Made by a program: the position numbers and the translations under genes
From: Bdellovibrionales bacterium
GTDB lineage: Bacteria; Myxococcota; XYA12-FULL-58-9; SYDY01
Direction of reading: 5' to 3'
Length of the DNA: 64,000 nt
Assembly (NCBI GenBank): GCA_005801425.1
Contig: SYDY01000063.1
Span: 1-64,000, forward strand
Part shown: one piece after another, positions 7,427-16,318 of the stretch
Position numbering within the stretch: the first letter of the stretch is position 1
Layout of the letters: every line of letters begins with the position of its first letter
The notes under the pieces: generated by a model
What the model was told of the DNA's origin: nothing
What the model saw: only the letters and a program-made list of their open reading frames with translations
The model's database searches: none

Positions 7427-8971
7427 TTATGATTCTATCGTGAGCGTTTCGTTGATCTCAACCTTGGCTGCTTTGCGCAAGGATTTGATCCATTCTTCGG
7501 TCACTTGACGGCGCTTGTTCCACAAAGCGCGATCACGCAAGGTTTCAAGATCTTTCTTGAAATCGGCCTCAATGGGATGCTCACGATCTTTGCGAACGAC
7601 CACGAACAAAGAACGGCCATATTTTTCAACCTTGGGGAGTATGGATTCGCCATCAGGCAGAGCGAACAAAGCATCACGCACAGCTGGCGCTTTTCCCAAA
7701 GGGCCAACAGTTTCGTCGCCACGGTGAATCGATGGGACTTCTGTACGAATAGGGCGTTTATGCGCAGGCTCTTGAGCTGCTTCGGCATCGGTAGCCGTTA
7801 ATGTCTCAAGTGCTTGTCCCGATTTGAGGGCCGCAAGCAGGGATTCAGCTTTTTTGTGAGCCGCAACCTCACGAATTTCTTGGGTAATCATTTCTGAAGC
7901 AATCTCACGTTTCGACTCATCATATTCCCGTTGACGTGGCTGAACGATTTTATCCACACGCAACAGGTGAAGACCCATACGCGTTTTGACGAGAGCCGAA
8001 AGTTCACCTTCTTTAAGTGAAGCGACAGCAGCATCAAGGGCTGGGACCATCTCACCAGGCTTGAACGTTCCCAAAACACCGCCATTTTCTTTGGTTGCGG
8101 TGTCATCGGAATCCGTTTTTGCCAGATCTGCAAACTTTGCTCCGGCTTCAATTTTAATTTTAATTTCCACAAGAGATTTTTCTGCGGCTTTAAACGCTTC
8201 TTCAGGCGCATCGGCTGCGACACTTTTGAGGATCTGGCTCACCGTGACTGTTTTGGGAATACGGTACTTGAGTTTGTCAGCATCAAAGGTTTCTTTGATG
8301 CGCTTTTCGTGGGTGGTTAAAAAAGCGGTGATAGCAGCCTCATCTGGCCTCCCCGCTTCTTCGTCGGCTGGATCAAAGCGAACCACATTGGCCGATACAC
8401 GGTCATGATCATAATTGTACTGATCGTGGATCTCGGCCTCGGTAATGGCAATGGGATCGGAAACCACACGACGCATTTTATCGGCGAGAAGTTGTTGGCG
8501 AACGGAATTTTCAAACTGTGCCACGTCTGTTTGGAACGTACGTTGGACCCATCGGCGATACACTTCAAACTCGACGCTGTCGACTTTGTAGCTCGCTTTA
8601 AGGTGCTTAAGCAGTTCTTCGTTGCTGACTTCCAGACCCCGCTTGGCGGCTTCTTCGGCCAATACTTTTTCATTGACCAGTTGGTCCATGATTTGCTCAC
8701 GCAATTTCATGGTTTTTAACAATTCTGGAGTGAGCTCAATGCCTGAAGATTGGGCACTGCGGCGCATATACTCAAGCCGTTGACGGTATTCGGCCGTAAA
8801 CAACTGCTGGGGAATGGCCTCACCATTCACCCGCGCCGCCCAGGTATGGGCTGGCCCCTCGCAATTGGTACCCGAGCCCGGCCCAAAGTTCACCGCGAAC
8901 ACAAAAATAATGGCCCCAAACATGAGGTACACGAGATACGACTGCGATTGCTTGCGCATGAAGTCCAGCAT
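7427..8971 (-). CDS. Membrane-anchored peptidyl-prolyl isomerase, PpiD/SurA type
   Basis: A 514-residue protein. A short cytoplasmic start (MLDFMRKQSQ) leads into one membrane segment (about residues 11-30). A SurA_N/trigger-factor-like helical region (about 40-180) is followed by one parvulin rotamase domain (about 235-345), with KTVTVSQILKS and GGVLGTFKPGEMVPALDAAV as typical strands. It should act as a periplasmic chaperone for envelope proteins. The start at 8971 is chosen because the membrane segment follows directly; the frame continues to 9025 without family support. Probable promoter side faces rfbF. Confidence 0.88.
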   Translation of the reverse strand: MLDFMRKQSQSYLVYLMFGAIIFVFAVNFGPGSGTNCEGPAHTWAARVNGEAIPQQLFTAEYRQRLEYMRRSAQSSGIELTPELLKTMKLREQIMDQLVNEKVLAEEAAKRGLEVSNEELLKHLKASYKVDSVEFEVYRRWVQRTFQTDVAQFENSVRQQLLADKMRRVVSDPIAITEAEIHDQYNYDHDRVSANVVRFDPADEEAGRPDEAAITAFLTTHEKRIKETFDADKLKYRIPKTVTVSQILKSVAADAPEEAFKAAEKSLVEIKIKIEAGAKFADLAKTDSDDTATKENGGVLGTFKPGEMVPALDAAVASLKEGELSALVKTRMGLHLLRVDKIVQPRQREYDESKREIASEMITQEIREVAAHKKAESLLAALKSGQALETLTATDAEAAQEPAHKRPIRTEVPSIHRGDETVGPLGKAPAVRDALFALPDGESILPKVEKYGRSLFVVVRKDREHPIEADFKKDLETLRDRALWNKRRQVTEEWIKSLRKAAKVEINETLTIES

Positions 8972-9085
8972 AGGGGGCGTATATCGCGCTGGGAGGTGTC
9001 CGGCAATGTGTTGTAAACAGGGCATAAAATGCGCTCGTTATCGCACTGTCATTTATCACAATTGATTGATTGTTGCAGATTTTGG

Positions 9086-9170
9086 CTCACATACCTCAGT
9101 GGCTGCATTAAGCCGTTTTTCAAGCCCGGCCGGACCCATTTCAATATTTTCCAGCATGGGTGTGATGTGC
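9086..9170 (-). pseudogene. C-terminal remnant of a paralogue of the membrane protein at 19723-21768
   Basis: The minus strand reads ITPMLENIEMGPAGLEKRLN, then AATEVCE. The membrane protein at 19723-21768 ends GTPMLQNIEMGAEGLEKRLN, then SAIEVCE and a stop. The DNA is also clearly alike (for example AGCCGTTTTTCAAG at 9111-9124 and 19751-19764). Here the stop is lost, and a TAA interrupts the frame shortly upstream, so only a fragment remains. It lies in the 9026-9225 gap between the chaperone gene and rfbF, which holds no other gene. Confidence 0.8.
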
Positions 9171-9211
9171 AACTTTCTTTACGCATCCCCAAAAATCAAA
9201 TTAGAAGACGT

Positions 9212-9220
9212 GGGGGGGGG
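9212..9220 (+). promoter_or_regulatory. G9 homopolymer serving as the ribosome-binding site of rfbF
   Basis: A run of nine G residues ends five bases before the rfbF ATG and is the only Shine-Dalgarno candidate. Runs of this length are prone to slipped-strand changes, which here would alter RBS length or spacing rather than the reading frame. Confidence 0.6.
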
Positions 9221-9225
9221 ATATC

Positions 9226-10005
9226 ATGAAGGCCGTAATTCTCTGTGGTGGTATGGGAACGCGAATCAAAGAAGTTGACGAAAATCTTCCCAAGCCTCTC
9301 CTCGACATTGGGGGAAACCCCATTTTGCTGCATATTATGAAATCATACGCAGCACATGGGATTACTGATTTTGTGCTATGCCTCGGATACAAAGGGCACG
9401 TGGTTCGAAATTATTTTCTGAACTATCGTTCGTTCAATCGCGACTGCACTATTTCGCTCAAAGAAGGAAATGTCCGTTTTCATGGACACGATGCCATTGA
9501 GGACTGGAACGTAACCCTTGCCGACACGGGAGAATCAACCCAAACGGGTGGTCGCATCTTTAAGATCCGAGACTATGTGGGGGATGAGACATTCCATCTC
9601 ACTTATGGTGATGCAGTGTCAGATGTAGACATCAAAGCGCTTGGAAAACATCATGCCCAATCAGGTGCCATCGCAACAGTGACGGCGGTGAAGTCGGTAG
9701 GACGATTTGGCGAGCTGACCTGTCGACCTGATGGCATCGTTCAAACATTCTGTGAAAAACCAGCAGCATCCGCCGGCCGCATCAGTGGCGGTTTTTTTGT
9801 ACTCGATGGCCAACGTTTGTGGTCGTATTTCGATAACAATCCCGATCTCGTGTTTGAATCAGGACCGCTGACAAAACTGGCGATGGATAGCAAGCTAACC
9901 GCTTATGCACATGATGGTTTTTGGCAATGCATGGACACCCCGCGTGAACACGAACTGCTCAATAAGCTTTGGAAAGAAAAGAAAGCACCATGGAAAACAT
10001 GGTAA
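9226..10005 (+). CDS. rfbF: Glucose-1-phosphate cytidylyltransferase
   Basis: A 259-residue protein of normal family length. It has the nucleotidyltransferase start KAVILCGGMGTRI, then LPKPLLDIGGNPILLHIMK, and the family-typical YGDAVSDVDIKAL. It makes CDP-glucose from CTP and glucose-1-phosphate, the entry step to CDP-linked 6-deoxysugars of O-antigens. It overlaps the next gene, rfbG. Translation should start at ATG 9226, five bases after a G9 run. It is the first of three rightward genes on the left side of the glycan locus. Confidence 0.96.
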   Translation: MKAVILCGGMGTRIKEVDENLPKPLLDIGGNPILLHIMKSYAAHGITDFVLCLGYKGHVVRNYFLNYRSFNRDCTISLKEGNVRFHGHDAIEDWNVTLADTGESTQTGGRIFKIRDYVGDETFHLTYGDAVSDVDIKALGKHHAQSGAIATVTAVKSVGRFGELTCRPDGIVQTFCEKPAASAGRISGGFFVLDGQRLWSYFDNNPDLVFESGPLTKLAMDSKLTAYAHDGFWQCMDTPREHELLNKLWKEKKAPWKTW

Positions 10006-11117
10006 ATACAACGAATAGGGATCCTCTTCAGGCTTTGTCCGGCCGTCGTTGCCTTGTTACAGGTCACACAGGCTTTAAGGGAAGCTGGCTTACGCTCTGC
10101 CTGCAACGACTGGGCGCTCAGGTATTTGGCTATGCATTAGAGCCGCCCACAATACCCAGTTTATTTTATGCTGCGCGGATCATCGATCGTTGTGCAGGGC
10201 ATACCATTGGCGACATCCGGGACAAAGAAGCACTGCGAATGGCTGTAGAGATTGCACGGCCTGAAGTCGTGTTTCACCTTGCTGCACAAAGCCTCGTCGG
10301 TCATGGGTTAGCACATCCTAACGAAACGTTTGATGTCAACCTAATGGGGACCGTGACACTTTTAGATGCGCTCCGAAACTCTCCGGATCTTAAAGCCCTG
10401 GTGGTAATAACAACGGACAAGTGCTACCGACCGAATGGCGGCGAATATGCTTTTAGAGAGAGTGATCCACTTGGCGGCGAGGACCCTTATTCAGCAAGCA
10501 AAGCATGTACGGAGATTGCGGTAGAAGCATATCGCGCGTCCTATTTTCGTGAATCAGCGGCATCGATTACGACGGTGAGGGCTGGTAATGTGATCGGGGG
10601 CGGCGACTGGGCCACACATCGCCTGGTGCCGGACATGATCCGTTTTTTATCAGGAATTGATGCACACTTTAGTGTGCGCAATCCTGACGCGATTCGTCCA
10701 TGGCAGCATGTATTGGATCCGCTCTATGGCTACATGCAACTAGCAAGTCAGATGCTGGAAGGAAATCCAAAGGCTGAGGGAGCATTTAACTTTGGTCCAG
10801 ATCTGTTGTCGCATGTTGCAGTCAGAAATCTTGTTACTTCCGTGTTTTCACATTGGGGTCGAACGGATGCGAACACCTGGTTGGAAGACGCAGCAGCCAG
10901 TTTTAAAGAAACACAGATACTTCGGCTTGCTTCTCATAAAGTAAATTCGACCATCGGGTGGGTACCACGATGGGATCTGAAGCAAATGATAAGAAGAACA
11001 TCAGATTGGTATCAATCCCATGCACAAGGGATGGATGCTACACTACTTTGTGAGGCAGATATTGCGGCGTATTTTGCAACGCATCCAGCTGCGTGTGAAT
11101 TCAAAACAGCGGCCTAA
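9990..11117 (+). CDS. rfbG: CDP-glucose 4,6-dehydratase
   Basis: About 375 residues, an extended SDR. It has the Rossmann motif GHTGFKGSWL, FHLAAQSLVGHGLAHPNETF, VVITTDKCYRPNGG, and the YSASK active-site Tyr-Lys pair. It converts CDP-glucose to CDP-4-keto-6-deoxyglucose. It overlaps the end of rfbF by 16 bases if the ATG at 9990 is used; ATG 9999 is also possible, and an in-frame TTG at 9969 is less likely. The usual next enzyme for 3,6-dideoxysugars (the RfbH-type dehydrase) is absent from this window. Confidence 0.95.
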   Translation: MENMVNTTNRDPLQALSGRRCLVTGHTGFKGSWLTLCLQRLGAQVFGYALEPPTIPSLFYAARIIDRCAGHTIGDIRDKEALRMAVEIARPEVVFHLAAQSLVGHGLAHPNETFDVNLMGTVTLLDALRNSPDLKALVVITTDKCYRPNGGEYAFRESDPLGGEDPYSASKACTEIAVEAYRASYFRESAASITTVRAGNVIGGGDWATHRLVPDMIRFLSGIDAHFSVRNPDAIRPWQHVLDPLYGYMQLASQMLEGNPKAEGAFNFGPDLLSHVAVRNLVTSVFSHWGRTDANTWLEDAAASFKETQILRLASHKVNSTIGWVPRWDLKQMIRRTSDWYQSHAQGMDATLLCEADIAAYFATHPAACEFKTAA

Positions 11118-11205
11118 AGCGTTAGTTTTTTATTTTGATTAGAAGTCAGCTTCATTCGCATACTATTGAACTTTTATTTCCTATTCCGAAATATGTGGAA
11201 CCATC

Positions 11206-13023
11206 ATGAAAATATTTGGCCACTTGAAATCAGATTTTTCCTATCCAATTTCCCTTCTCGGCATAGTCGCTCTTTACAATTTGACATTTTTCAGATCCTA
11301 CGTCCCCCTCACTGAAGGATGGTTTAGCTCCTATGCTTGGTGGCTTAACGAAGGACACCCTATTTACTCAGGATTTCACTTTTTTTTAACTCCTCTTTAC
11401 CCTGTTTTACTTGCGATCTTCACTCGAATTTTTGGGTATGAATTTATTTATTTAAGAATATTGGGAATTGCCATTATATGCATTTTCTCTCTTGGAATTT
11501 TTAAGGTCTTTTCTCTCTACTTTTCAAAAAGAATCAGTTTATTTGCTGCTATTGCAACCACTTTTTATTACCAATCAGGGGGCGCACATCTCACTTACGA
11601 CTTTATACAAGTCATGAGTGCCTTTCGTATTTGGTGCCTCTACTTTCTGATTCGTTCTCTGGGTGAAACATCCCATCATGTAAAATCCTATTTCTCCCCT
11701 TCTTCAGGTTTCATGATTGCCGGTATACTTTCTGCGCTTGCGTTTTTGACAAAGCAAAGCAATGGCACGGTTTTATTTGGGTCAGATCTAGTTTTGATTT
11801 GCTTAGGATTTTTACTGTATAGGCGCGAGAACCCCTTAAAGCCGCTCATGTGGTACCTAGGTGGCTTCTCACTCATTGTGGGAATATGTCTTATTGTTAT
11901 TGCCTGGAAATCGTCTATTCCCTACTTTATTAGAGACGCATTTCAGGCAGCTGCCCAAGCAAAAGGGACCTCATTAAAATTAATCCTTTTTCGTGGGCTC
12001 AGAACATTACTCTTCAATTCAATGACCCCAATTTTTTTAGGGTGGTGGTTAGTCTACTGTGGATCATGCGGATATATCGTCATGGAAGGCATGAAATCCC
12101 GTTTTCCAAGTTTATATAATAAGCTACATCCTGCTCTAAGTATCCCTCTTCCAAGCCCCACACTGATCGTTCTTTCTTTTATCGCGGTCATTTTTTTTCC
12201 AAATATAATTCCTATGCCTGTACTTATTAACCATCACGGCTTAATGATTATTTGCTTTTTCGTATCAGCTCTGGCTGCCATTCCCATTCAAAGCAATTCG
12301 AAGAATCAAATAACGCTTTTCCTTATCGCCCTTGGAAGTCTAGCATTTATGGCGGGCACAGGGACGTCCGCAGGTGTCTCGGAGGCTGGGGCATTTTTAG
12401 GATTTGGACTGACTATCTGTCTTTTAATGTATTTGAGTTCCTGGTTTTATATTGGCCAGGCAGTGACCATTATTTTCGTTTTTATTGCTTCTCTTCAGTT
12501 TGTTGAACTCAAGTTGAAAAGACCCTATTCTTGGTGGAATATTGAGGTGCCCGACTTAAGAAAAGGACATTATATCCAATCACAAGAACCTCTTCTTAAG
12601 GGTCTAAGAGTAGATTCTGAGACCGAAAAAATAATCTCACAAATAACCAGGATCATCAGAACCCATACACAACAGAATGACATCATTGTAGGTTTTCCAA
12701 ATATTCCCATTTTTAATATCTTGACAGGCAGGCCATTTTTAGATCGCGCCATTGTTCATTGGTTTGATTTCCTACCAGATTCCTTAGCATTAGAAGAAGC
12801 ACAGAGTATCCTTACATTAAAGCCCAAGGTATTTATTTATTATGATACCGGCGATGCCGTTTGGACTCGACATGAATCCCTTTTTCGAGGTGGACAACCT
12901 TCTGGACAGAGAAAAATTCTTTCAAATGCATTGCTTCTTTTTAAACAAGAAAACTATCAGAAAGAAATAATTCCTTACGGGGAACAGGCTAATTTTCATG
13001 TTTGGTACCGAACTGAATTCTAG
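11206..13023 (+). CDS. Polytopic membrane protein, GT-C glycosyltransferase-like
   Basis: A 605-residue protein with roughly ten to twelve predicted membrane segments over residues 1-430 and a soluble C-terminal part (about 450-605). The first loop has acidic residues after the first membrane segment (LTEGWFSSYAWWLNEGHPIY), as in GT-C transferases such as the ArnT/PMT group, so it may use a polyprenyl-linked sugar in the periplasm. No close family is recognised. It is conspicuously AT-rich compared with rfbF/rfbG, a sign of separate origin. It ends at the border of the IS3-family remnant. Confidence 0.7.
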   Translation: MKIFGHLKSDFSYPISLLGIVALYNLTFFRSYVPLTEGWFSSYAWWLNEGHPIYSGFHFFLTPLYPVLLAIFTRIFGYEFIYLRILGIAIICIFSLGIFKVFSLYFSKRISLFAAIATTFYYQSGGAHLTYDFIQVMSAFRIWCLYFLIRSLGETSHHVKSYFSPSSGFMIAGILSALAFLTKQSNGTVLFGSDLVLICLGFLLYRRENPLKPLMWYLGGFSLIVGICLIVIAWKSSIPYFIRDAFQAAAQAKGTSLKLILFRGLRTLLFNSMTPIFLGWWLVYCGSCGYIVMEGMKSRFPSLYNKLHPALSIPLPSPTLIVLSFIAVIFFPNIIPMPVLINHHGLMIICFFVSALAAIPIQSNSKNQITLFLIALGSLAFMAGTGTSAGVSEAGAFLGFGLTICLLMYLSSWFYIGQAVTIIFVFIASLQFVELKLKRPYSWWNIEVPDLRKGHYIQSQEPLLKGLRVDSETEKIISQITRIIRTHTQQNDIIVGFPNIPIFNILTGRPFLDRAIVHWFDFLPDSLALEEAQSILTLKPKVFIYYDTGDAVWTRHESLFRGGQPSGQRKILSNALLLFKQENYQKEIIPYGEQANFHVWYRTEF

Positions 13024-13060
13024 ACCGATTTCAGATCGACAAGATCCTGTTTTCGTGATC

Positions 13061-13205
13061 TGACCCTGCGCTGTTTTTTAGTTGACACCTACGCTGCTAT
13101 TTTCATCTGTGCCTGTACTTTTTGTTGTTGCCAATAGTTTTCTTCAAATTCCATCGGTGACAAATCTGACATGCCTGGTTTCTTCGGTCCAAGAATTCCT
13201 AGAAA
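13061..13205 (-). mobile_element. 3' end remnant of an IS3-family element (first component)
   Basis: On the minus strand a short frame reads PGMSDLSPMEFEENYWQQQ, then KVQAQMKIAA and a stop. This matches the usual C-terminus of IS3-family OrfB (SP-x-EFE-x-x-YW). It is followed by a TGACCCTGCGC end at 13061, when read inwards. The rest of this element is missing: its OrfB tail does not continue the transposase just upstream, so it belonged to a different subgroup. Confidence 0.65.
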
Positions 13206-13246
13206 ATGGCCTCTATGTTTAATGTCTTTGCCCCTTGCCGTTTAAA

Positions 13247-14060
13247 TTAATGAGGCGTCAAGTATTTTAAGCTCGAATGTGGTCGAATAACATTATAATG
13301 TTGACGCCACTGCTCAATAACTGCCGCTGCTTCAACACGATTTCTGAAGCATTCTAAATTCAAGCACTCATCACGAAATTTCCCGTTGAAGCTTTCGTCC
13401 GCACCATTTTGCCATGGCTTGCCGGGCGCGATGTGCGCTGTTTCAATTCCGACCTGCGTAAGCCAGCGCAAGATGGCATTCGAAACAAATTCAGGTCCAT
13501 TGTCTGAACGTAAATGCTTGGGGGCGCGATGAATACTGACGAGTCTTCCAAGCACATCGATAACCCTTGATGAGCGAATGCTACCCCCAACGTCAATGGC
13601 CAATGCTTCACGCGTCCATTCGTCTATGACTGTGAGGCACTTGATTTGCTGGCCAGTGGCGCATGTTTCGTAAACAAAATCGTATGCCCAGACATGATTA
13701 CGAGCCATCGGTGGACTTGGGCGCGGTCGTTTTGCTGCAGCCCGGCGCCGCGGTCTTTTACGCGGCACCTGAAGGCCTGCCAAACGCTAAAGACGATGCG
13801 CTCGATTCGCACTCATAGACCACCCATCGCGCGCTAAAAACACTCGAATGCGCCGATAGCCGTAACGTGGGTACTGCGCCCGCAAGCGGGCGCATACGCT
13901 CCAACACAGCTATATCACGTGTGTGACGTGTCGGTGTGTAGTGCAGCGCTGAACGAGCGACATTGAACAAGCCACATGCGCGCCGCATCGATATGCCGCG
14001 AGACCGCGCGTATGCCACCTGCTTCCGCCGGGCGCACGCGCTCACCATTTTTTTGCGGCT
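13247..14060 (-). pseudogene. IS3-family (IS407-like) transposase OrfB, broken
   Basis: Two frames together make one OrfB. The N-terminal part (14048 leftwards; YARSRGISMRRACGLFNVAR) loses frame near 13885. The true frame then continues in the next phase (QYPRYGYRRIRVF) and meets an in-frame TAG at 13787-13789, where a Trp codon is expected. After that the intact catalytic core follows, with the DDE residues in YDFVYETC, RSDNGPEFVS and NGADESFNGKFRDECLN. It stops early at SSLKYLTPH. With one frameshift and one nonsense codon it cannot make a full transposase without repair. Confidence 0.85.
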
Positions 14061-14067
14061 ATCTCCT

Positions 14068-14307
14068 TCATATCACCTCAATTTCGAGATCACGATCCAC
14101 CAAGAGCTTCTTGAGTCGCTGATTCTCGATTTCAAGTGATTTCAGTCGCCGCGTTTCGTCAGCCGCCATGTTGCCGAAGCGCTGACGCCACGCATACAGG
14201 GTTGCTTCGCTGATGCTGTACTTTTTGGCGACCGATGACACATGGGTCTGCTCGACCTCTCGAAGCATTAGCACCATTTGCTCTTCGCTGAATCGACCCT
14301 TACGCAT
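14068..14307 (-). CDS. IS3-family transposase OrfA (helix-turn-helix)
   Basis: A 79-residue protein: MRKGRFSEEQMVLMLREVE, then an HTH (SVAKKYSISEATLYAWRQ) and a leucine-zipper-like EIENQRLKKLLVDRDLEIEV. This is the DNA-binding partner of OrfB in the IS407 group. The start at 14307 has GGAGAGG two bases upstream. The frame ends early at ATATGA; the expected continuation MKEIAAKKW is visible in another phase, so a small insertion probably truncated its end. Confidence 0.85.
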   Translation of the reverse strand: MRKGRFSEEQMVLMLREVEQTHVSSVAKKYSISEATLYAWRQRFGNMAADETRRLKSLEIENQRLKKLLVDRDLEIEVI

Positions 14308-14441
14308 AACCTCTCCTTGCCCTTGGAAAGGCCATTTCTCAAGATTCACATGGTCCGAATTTTCCGGGGCAGGTCAGAGCCACAAGAGAGTGGAATGCCA
14401 GCGACTCGCTTCTTGAGACAAAGATCGTTTTATACGTATTC

Positions 14442-15386
14442 CTATTTTTCAAAATTTATTCTCTCACTCTCCACAACCACCGGCCTTCGCTGAAGATACG
14501 TATGAATTGAACCAATATATTCCCCAAGAATGCCCATGAATAAAAAGAGCATCCCGAAAATAAAAAACATGCTGATGATCAAGGGTGCCATTCCGAATGG
14601 AAAATAATCCCAGTAAATCATTTTCAACACAAAAAACACCATCGCAGCAATGATGCTTAAAAAACCTATGGCATAACCCGCAAAGGCGGCCAACCGAATT
14701 GGCACTTTGGAGTGACTCACAATTCCCAGCATTGCGATATCATACAATGTGTAGAAATTATTTTTTGAAATGCCACGCAATCGCCTGGGCTGTTCAAAAG
14801 GAATCGTTTTAATCTCATAGCCCAACTCACAAATCAGGCCACGCAAAAAAGGGTAGGGGTCGTCTATCTTCCTTAGGTGAGAAAGAACTTCTCGGTCGTA
14901 TAGGCCAAAACCTGTTGCATCCTTAACAAGTGAGATGTCTGAGATCCCATCGAGAAAGCGATAATAGGTTTTGCGTAGGGCATGTACCCAAGCAACCCCT
15001 TGGCTAACAGGCTTGGTCGCCATGACCAGTTTGTAACCCTCTTCCCAGTACTGAATAAACTGGGGGATCATCTCCGGCGGATCTTGTAAATCAGATGCCA
15101 AGTAAATCGTTGCAGATCCGGACGATTGCAGGATCCCATAATAAGGCGAACGAATGTGGCCAAAATTGCGGGTGTTAATAATCACTTTAACCGTAGGATC
15201 TATCGCAGCCAGATGTTTCAATTTGGCCACCGTACTATCCTGCGAGTGGTTATCAATAAAAATTAACTCAAATTTGTATTTTGTTAGGTCGGCAATGGTT
15301 GCCTTGATCCGAGCATAGAGTTCGTCGATGTTATCTTCCTCGTTGTAGCAAGGCGTGACGATACTTAGAAGTAAGCGTTCTGACAT
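14442..15386 (-). CDS. GtrB/DPM1-like polyprenyl-phosphate glycosyltransferase (GT2)
   Basis: A 314-residue protein. The GT2 catalytic domain (about 1-230) starts LSIVTPCYNEEDNIDELYAR and has FIDNHSQDST and the DxD-like SDLQDPPEM. Two C-terminal membrane segments (about 232-255 and 268-292) end in the GEYIGSIHTYLQRRP motif seen in GtrB/ArnC-type enzymes. It should load a sugar onto a polyprenyl phosphate at the inner membrane face. Its ATG overlaps the stop of the methyltransferase gene by one base. Last gene of the long leftward glycan operon. Confidence 0.9.
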   Translation of the reverse strand: MSERLLLSIVTPCYNEEDNIDELYARIKATIADLTKYKFELIFIDNHSQDSTVAKLKHLAAIDPTVKVIINTRNFGHIRSPYYGILQSSGSATIYLASDLQDPPEMIPQFIQYWEEGYKLVMATKPVSQGVAWVHALRKTYYRFLDGISDISLVKDATGFGLYDREVLSHLRKIDDPYPFLRGLICELGYEIKTIPFEQPRRLRGISKNNFYTLYDIAMLGIVSHSKVPIRLAAFAGYAIGFLSIIAAMVFFVLKMIYWDYFPFGMAPLIISMFFIFGMLFLFMGILGEYIGSIHTYLQRRPVVVESERINFEK

Positions 15387-16318
15387 TATTTTGCGCCGTT
15401 TTTAGGAGTTGCGATCGTCAACATGTTGCCCAGTTTAAGGCCCAGTGTGATCTGACCGAAACTCGGCACAGATTTGACTTTCAAGCCAAAAGCCCAAAGC
15501 AAGTGCTTAAGAAGAAAACTCGCCTGAAAATAATTGACCGTTTTTTTCTGCTGAACAACTTCAAATCCTGCCGCTTCCAGCACCACACGCATGCTTTTCT
15601 TGTTATAGAGTTGCGGATGCTGAAGGCAGAATGCTGGCCACCTCCACCCAATGAGACGCCGTAAAAGAGAAGATTCGTCATGAGTTACCAGCAGCAACTT
15701 AGCACCGGGCTGAAGCTTCTGCCTAAGTTCACGCAAGGTGGCTATAGGATCGAGGAGGTGATCTAAAACATGAATAAGCACTGCCGCCGATGCCGAATGA
15801 TCAGGGACATGAGAGAATCCGAACATATCATGGATGATGTGAAATTTCCGCCCCTCAACGATTTTACTGAGCGCTGGCCCCACGTCACGGTTCGGCTCAA
15901 AGAGCCAGTATTCATTGTATGAGCCTTCACGTACGCAATTCTCGGTGAACAGACCAATATCCGGCCCCACCTCGATGAATCCACCTTCGAGACTGGAGCA
16001 TTTTTTCAATGCATCGAAATAACCACGCTGCGTTCGGCGAAGTGCTTCCAATGGCACTTCCGCCATATTCGGTGGCATTTGGCCGTAGAGATGCTCCAAC
16101 TGAGAAGCGTTGAAAAATGTCGGTGCGTAAAGAAGTCTGCAACCACGACAGCGTGTATAGGAGAAAAACACCTTGTCTTTAAAAAAACCGTTCCAATAAG
16201 GAACCAAGGTATCGAATTCAAGAGACTCTGCCGTCATTTCGGAATGCACAGTGTCTTGTGAAGCCGATTTTACGTCGCATACCGGACAGGCACGGTTGGA
16301 GAAACTGATTTCATTCAT
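15386..16318 (-). CDS. SAM-dependent methyltransferase with N-terminal zinc-binding cysteines
   Basis: A 310-residue class I methyltransferase. CPVC near residue 10 and CRGC near residue 50 look like a structural zinc site. EVGPDIGLFTENCV is the SAM-binding glycine-rich region in a degenerate form, and LIHVLDHLLDPIATLRELRQ with KPGAKLLLVTHDE-like strands matches the sugar/lipid C-methyltransferase group. I chose ATG 16318, which forms an ATGA overlap with the flippase stop. It may methylate a sugar of the polymer, given its place between GtrA- and GtrB-like genes. Substrate unknown. Confidence 0.82.
   Translation of the reverse strand: MNEISFSNRACPVCDVKSASQDTVHSEMTAESLEFDTLVPYWNGFFKDKVFFSYTRCRGCRLLYAPTFFNASQLEHLYGQMPPNMAEVPLEALRRTQRGYFDALKKCSSLEGGFIEVGPDIGLFTENCVREGSYNEYWLFEPNRDVGPALSKIVEGRKFHIIHDMFGFSHVPDHSASAAVLIHVLDHLLDPIATLRELRQKLQPGAKLLLVTHDESSLLRRLIGWRWPAFCLQHPQLYNKKSMRVVLEAAGFEVVQQKKTVNYFQASFLLKHLLWAFGLKVKSVPSFGQITLGLKLGNMLTIATPKNGAK

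Larger units (their letters stand above)
13061..14375. mobile_element. Composite, decayed IS3-family remnant
   Basis: The right end near 14375 is marked by an inward TGACCTGCCCCGG sequence upstream of OrfA, and the left end near 13061 by TGACCCTGCG. The two ends belong to different IS3-type elements joined in the middle, around 13205-13246. No target-site duplication is visible. The remnant lies exactly between the rightward rfb genes and the convergent leftward glycan genes. Boundaries are approximate. Confidence 0.65.

Noticed and set aside
13021-13060. CAGATC/GATCTG repeat after the GT-C-like gene as a terminator
   Set aside because: Only six bases pair around a long loop, and no T-run follows.
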